Assembly: GCA_017400025.1 (NCBI GenBank)
Contig: JAFQAF010000024.1
Coordinates: 1-7,223, forward strand
Length of the DNA: 7,223 bases
From: Oscillospiraceae bacterium
Lineage (GTDB): Bacteria; Bacillota_A; Clostridia; Oscillospirales; Ruminococcaceae
Direction: 5' to 3'
A model generated the notes under the pieces. It searched no databases. It was not told the origin of the DNA and was given only the letters and a program-made list of their open reading frames with translations. The translations under genes were made by a program, and so were the position numbers. Below, one piece after another: positions 6,114 through 7,223 of this stretch (the first letter of the stretch is position 1; each line of letters starts with the position of its first letter).

Positions 6114-6389
6114 ATGGAAAATATACATAAACAGATTGAAAAAATAAAAAACAAGGATGATTTCCTGGCCTTTTTAAATCAGCTTTCAAAGGATTTCAGA
6201 GAGAATTCTGATGAATGGGAGAATAAAACAGCAGGAGAATATATCCGGGCAATGGCTTCATGGACAGAAGATTATTCTGCTGCGCCCAATAACGATATTG
6301 ACTGGGATAGCCCTGACTACAAAACCCTGGCAAAGATTTTATTTATGGGAAAATTTACGAGTAGGATATTATGGAACAATACAAAGTAA
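6114..6389 (+). CDS. DUF7660-like protein with frameshifted C-terminus
   Basis: As read, 91 residues from the ATG at 6114, which has GGAG 6 bases upstream; an upstream in-frame ATG at 6057 is inside the previous gene and lacks support. Residues 1-80 fit DUF7660 as I know it: IEKIKNKDDFLAFLNQLSKD (8-27), EWENKT (34-39), an AMASWTED helix, and a closing LAKILFMGK (72-80). Members of this family normally end with a short GKIYE-type terminus. Here the frame runs on as FTSRILWNNTK, but re-reading one base back at the AAAA run (6350-6353) gives K-I-Y-E followed directly by a TAG stop at 6362-6364. A one-base deletion, an assembly error, or ribosomal slippage would explain this. The domain core is intact, so the product may still work. 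It is likely one more immunity gene of the array. Confidence 0.8.
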   Translation: MENIHKQIEKIKNKDDFLAFLNQLSKDFRENSDEWENKTAGEYIRAMASWTEDYSAAPNNDIDWDSPDYKTLAKILFMGKFTSRILWNNTK

Positions 6390-6466
6390 CAGCTGCAGAT
6401 ATAGACAGCAATGCAGAAACTGAAGATGATTATATATCCGGCAGAATATTTGCCTGCAAAAATTAA
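6371..6466 (+). pseudogene. Short 31-codon ORF, probable N-terminal remnant of a lost immunity gene
   Basis: An ATG at 6371 opens 31 codons (MEQYKVTAADIDSNAETEDD, then YISGRIFACKN) ending in TAA at 6464-6466. It starts 6 bases after the TAG that would close the neighbouring gene in the restored frame, with a weak TAGGA ribosome site (6362-6366), so the spacing matches the other junctions of the array. The composition (charged, acidic, coding-like) resembles the starts of the other small proteins, yet it stops 12 bases before the terminator hairpin. It is best read as the stump left after deletion of the rest of a gene. A genuine 31-residue peptide is possible but less likely. Confidence 0.45.
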
Positions 6467-6478
6467 TCAATAATAAAG

Positions 6479-6511
6479 CCCGGCCACTGCTGAAAACAGT
6501 AGCCGGGGTTT
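6479..6511 (+). terminator. Rho-independent terminator, probably bidirectional
   Basis: CCCGGC (6479-6484) pairs with GCCGGG (6502-6507), and TGCTG (6488-6492) pairs with CAGTA (6497-6501) with one G-U, around an AAAA loop; CAC is left as a bulge. AATAAA precedes the stem and TTTGTATTA follows it, so each strand has a moderately T-rich tail. It lies between the end of the plus-strand array and the end of the minus-strand gene, as expected for a shared terminator. Confidence 0.8.
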
Positions 6512-6531
6512 GTATTATGTAATATGAAAAA

Positions 6532-7223
6532 TTATTTTTTCAGACCGTATGGGTATGGGATTTCAAAGTCGCTGTCAAAGTACACTTTGATTTTATCAAA
6601 ATCTTCATTGCCGTATCTTTCGATAAAGTCCTGCTGTACCTTATTGTTTATATTTTCACCTTCCCGGCCGAAAATTGCCCTGATAACTTTGCCCATGGAC
6701 ACAAACATATTTGCCATTATAAAAGGGAACGGAGGTGCGTCTTCTGCACGCGGGCCAAGCTCTGTGTAAGGGCAGTTGATATTGTCGCATCTCTGGATGC
6801 ATACTTCGTTGTCGCAAAGTATGCTGTCCACGTGGTACTGCAGGTGCGGGTTGAAGCTTTTTGCATTCATTGTGTCCACGTTTGTGCAGAAGAATTTTTC
6901 TGCAGCATAAGGTGTGCCCAGCTGGCCGAACAGTCTGTGTGCTGTGCAGAGTGTGATTGTAACTTCAAAGTTATCGTGTGTAAGTGTGTTGTGGCTTACG
7001 TGAGGGGAGTCCTCTTTAATCATTTCCGGTGTGGAAACAACTTCTCTGTATTTTTCATAGTTGTAGAAATCCAGAGGCTGGCCGTCTCTCACTGCACGCT
7101 GTGCACCTCTGTTGCCCTGCTGGAACATATACAGGTGGAATGCGGTGAGAAGAGCGTCCTCACACTGTGAAGGGAATTTTTCATTGATGTAGCGGTAGTA
7201 TCTGTCGATAACAAAACACTGCA
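6532..7223 (-). CDS. Partial CDS, possibly L-2-amino-thiazoline-4-carboxylic acid hydrolase-like protein
   Basis: The minus-strand frame is open from the right edge to the TAA at 6532-6534, giving at least 230 residues with the N-terminus outside the window; the methionine at 7128 is internal, because coding-like sequence (CFVIDRYYRYINEKFPSQC) continues upstream of it. The central part reads VSHNTLTHDNFEVTITLCTA, then HRLFGQLGTPYAAEKFFCTN, VDTMNAKSFNPHLQYHVDS and ILCDNEVCIQRC. The spaced cysteines, the C-x-x-x-D step and the final G/D-x-x-C part recall the ATC hydrolase-like family common in anaerobic Clostridia; this is a memory-based and tentative match. The C-terminus (YFDSDFEIPYPYGLKK) is intact. 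It faces the immunity array across the shared terminator and seems functionally unrelated. A generic cysteine-rich enzyme of unknown function is the alternative. Confidence 0.8.
   Translation of the reverse strand, partial: QCFVIDRYYRYINEKFPSQCEDALLTAFHLYMFQQGNRGAQRAVRDGQPLDFYNYEKYREVVSTPEMIKEDSPHVSHNTLTHDNFEVTITLCTAHRLFGQLGTPYAAEKFFCTNVDTMNAKSFNPHLQYHVDSILCDNEVCIQRCDNINCPYTELGPRAEDAPPFPFIMANMFVSMGKVIRAIFGREGENINNKVQQDFIERYGNEDFDKIKVYFDSDFEIPYPYGLKK

Noticed and set aside
6348..6364. Classical programmed -1 frameshift site
   Set aside because: The AAAA run would allow one tRNA to slip, but GGA-AAA-TTT does not fit the X-XXY-YYZ heptamer and no downstream hairpin is evident within this gene, so a deletion or sequencing error is more likely.
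6524..7170. Plus-strand open frames at 6524-6769 and 6832-7170
   Set aside because: Both are antisense to the minus-strand gene, which has better coding character and continues through the window edge.
1..7223. Mobile element, CRISPR, tRNA or rRNA
   Set aside because: No terminal inverted repeats, transposase motifs, regular spacer repeats or RNA gene patterns were seen on either strand.

Overview
The window comes from an AT-rich bacterial genome, most probably a Clostridia-type Bacillota (a Ruminococcus/Lachnospiraceae-like anaerobe would fit). The reasons are strong AAGGAG/GAGG-type ribosome sites before most genes, very short intergenic gaps, and heavy use of AGA, ATA and AAA codons. This placement is inference; no rRNA or marker gene is present. 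No IS element, tRNA, rRNA, CRISPR array or phage gene was seen, and no stretch over 300 bases lacks a gene.

Positions 1-6466, plus strand: a tightly packed, co-directional run of small soluble proteins that ends at a hairpin near 6479-6511. In order they are: a cysteine-rich protein with a possible DMP19/DUF4375-like N-terminus and a C-terminal zinc-ribbon-like part (6-863, possibly starting upstream); an unrecognised acidic helical protein (882-1328); a DUF6881 protein with an extra C-terminal domain (1315-1896); a leucine-rich-repeat protein (1907-2836); a DUF6882-like protein (2847-3581); a DUF6985-like protein (3585-4079); a SMI1/KNR4 (SUKH) protein (4083-4517); a conserved protein with a WNAEPNAP motif (4536-4952); an unrecognised helical protein (4971-5417); an unrecognised 225-residue protein (5423-6100); a DUF7660-like protein whose last residues look frameshifted (6114-6389); and a 31-codon ORF (6371-6466) that looks like the stump of a further gene.

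The best reading is a toxin-less poly-immunity array. SUKH, LRR and the other small DUF families seen here are typical of immunity genes stored next to polymorphic (contact-dependent, T7SS/LXG or similar) toxins, and arrays of unrelated immunity genes are thought to protect against toxins of competing strains. No toxin gene or toxin C-terminal domain is visible. The genes probably share one transcript whose promoter lies left of the window. The products do not look like steps of one pathway; each would neutralise a different toxin.

Positions 6479-6511: a GC-rich hairpin flanked by A/T tracts, placed between convergent genes and probably terminating both. Positions 6532-7223, minus strand: the C-terminal part of an unrelated cysteine-containing protein, tentatively L-2-amino-thiazoline-4-carboxylic acid hydrolase-like, whose start is beyond the right edge. 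It marks the boundary of the immunity array.
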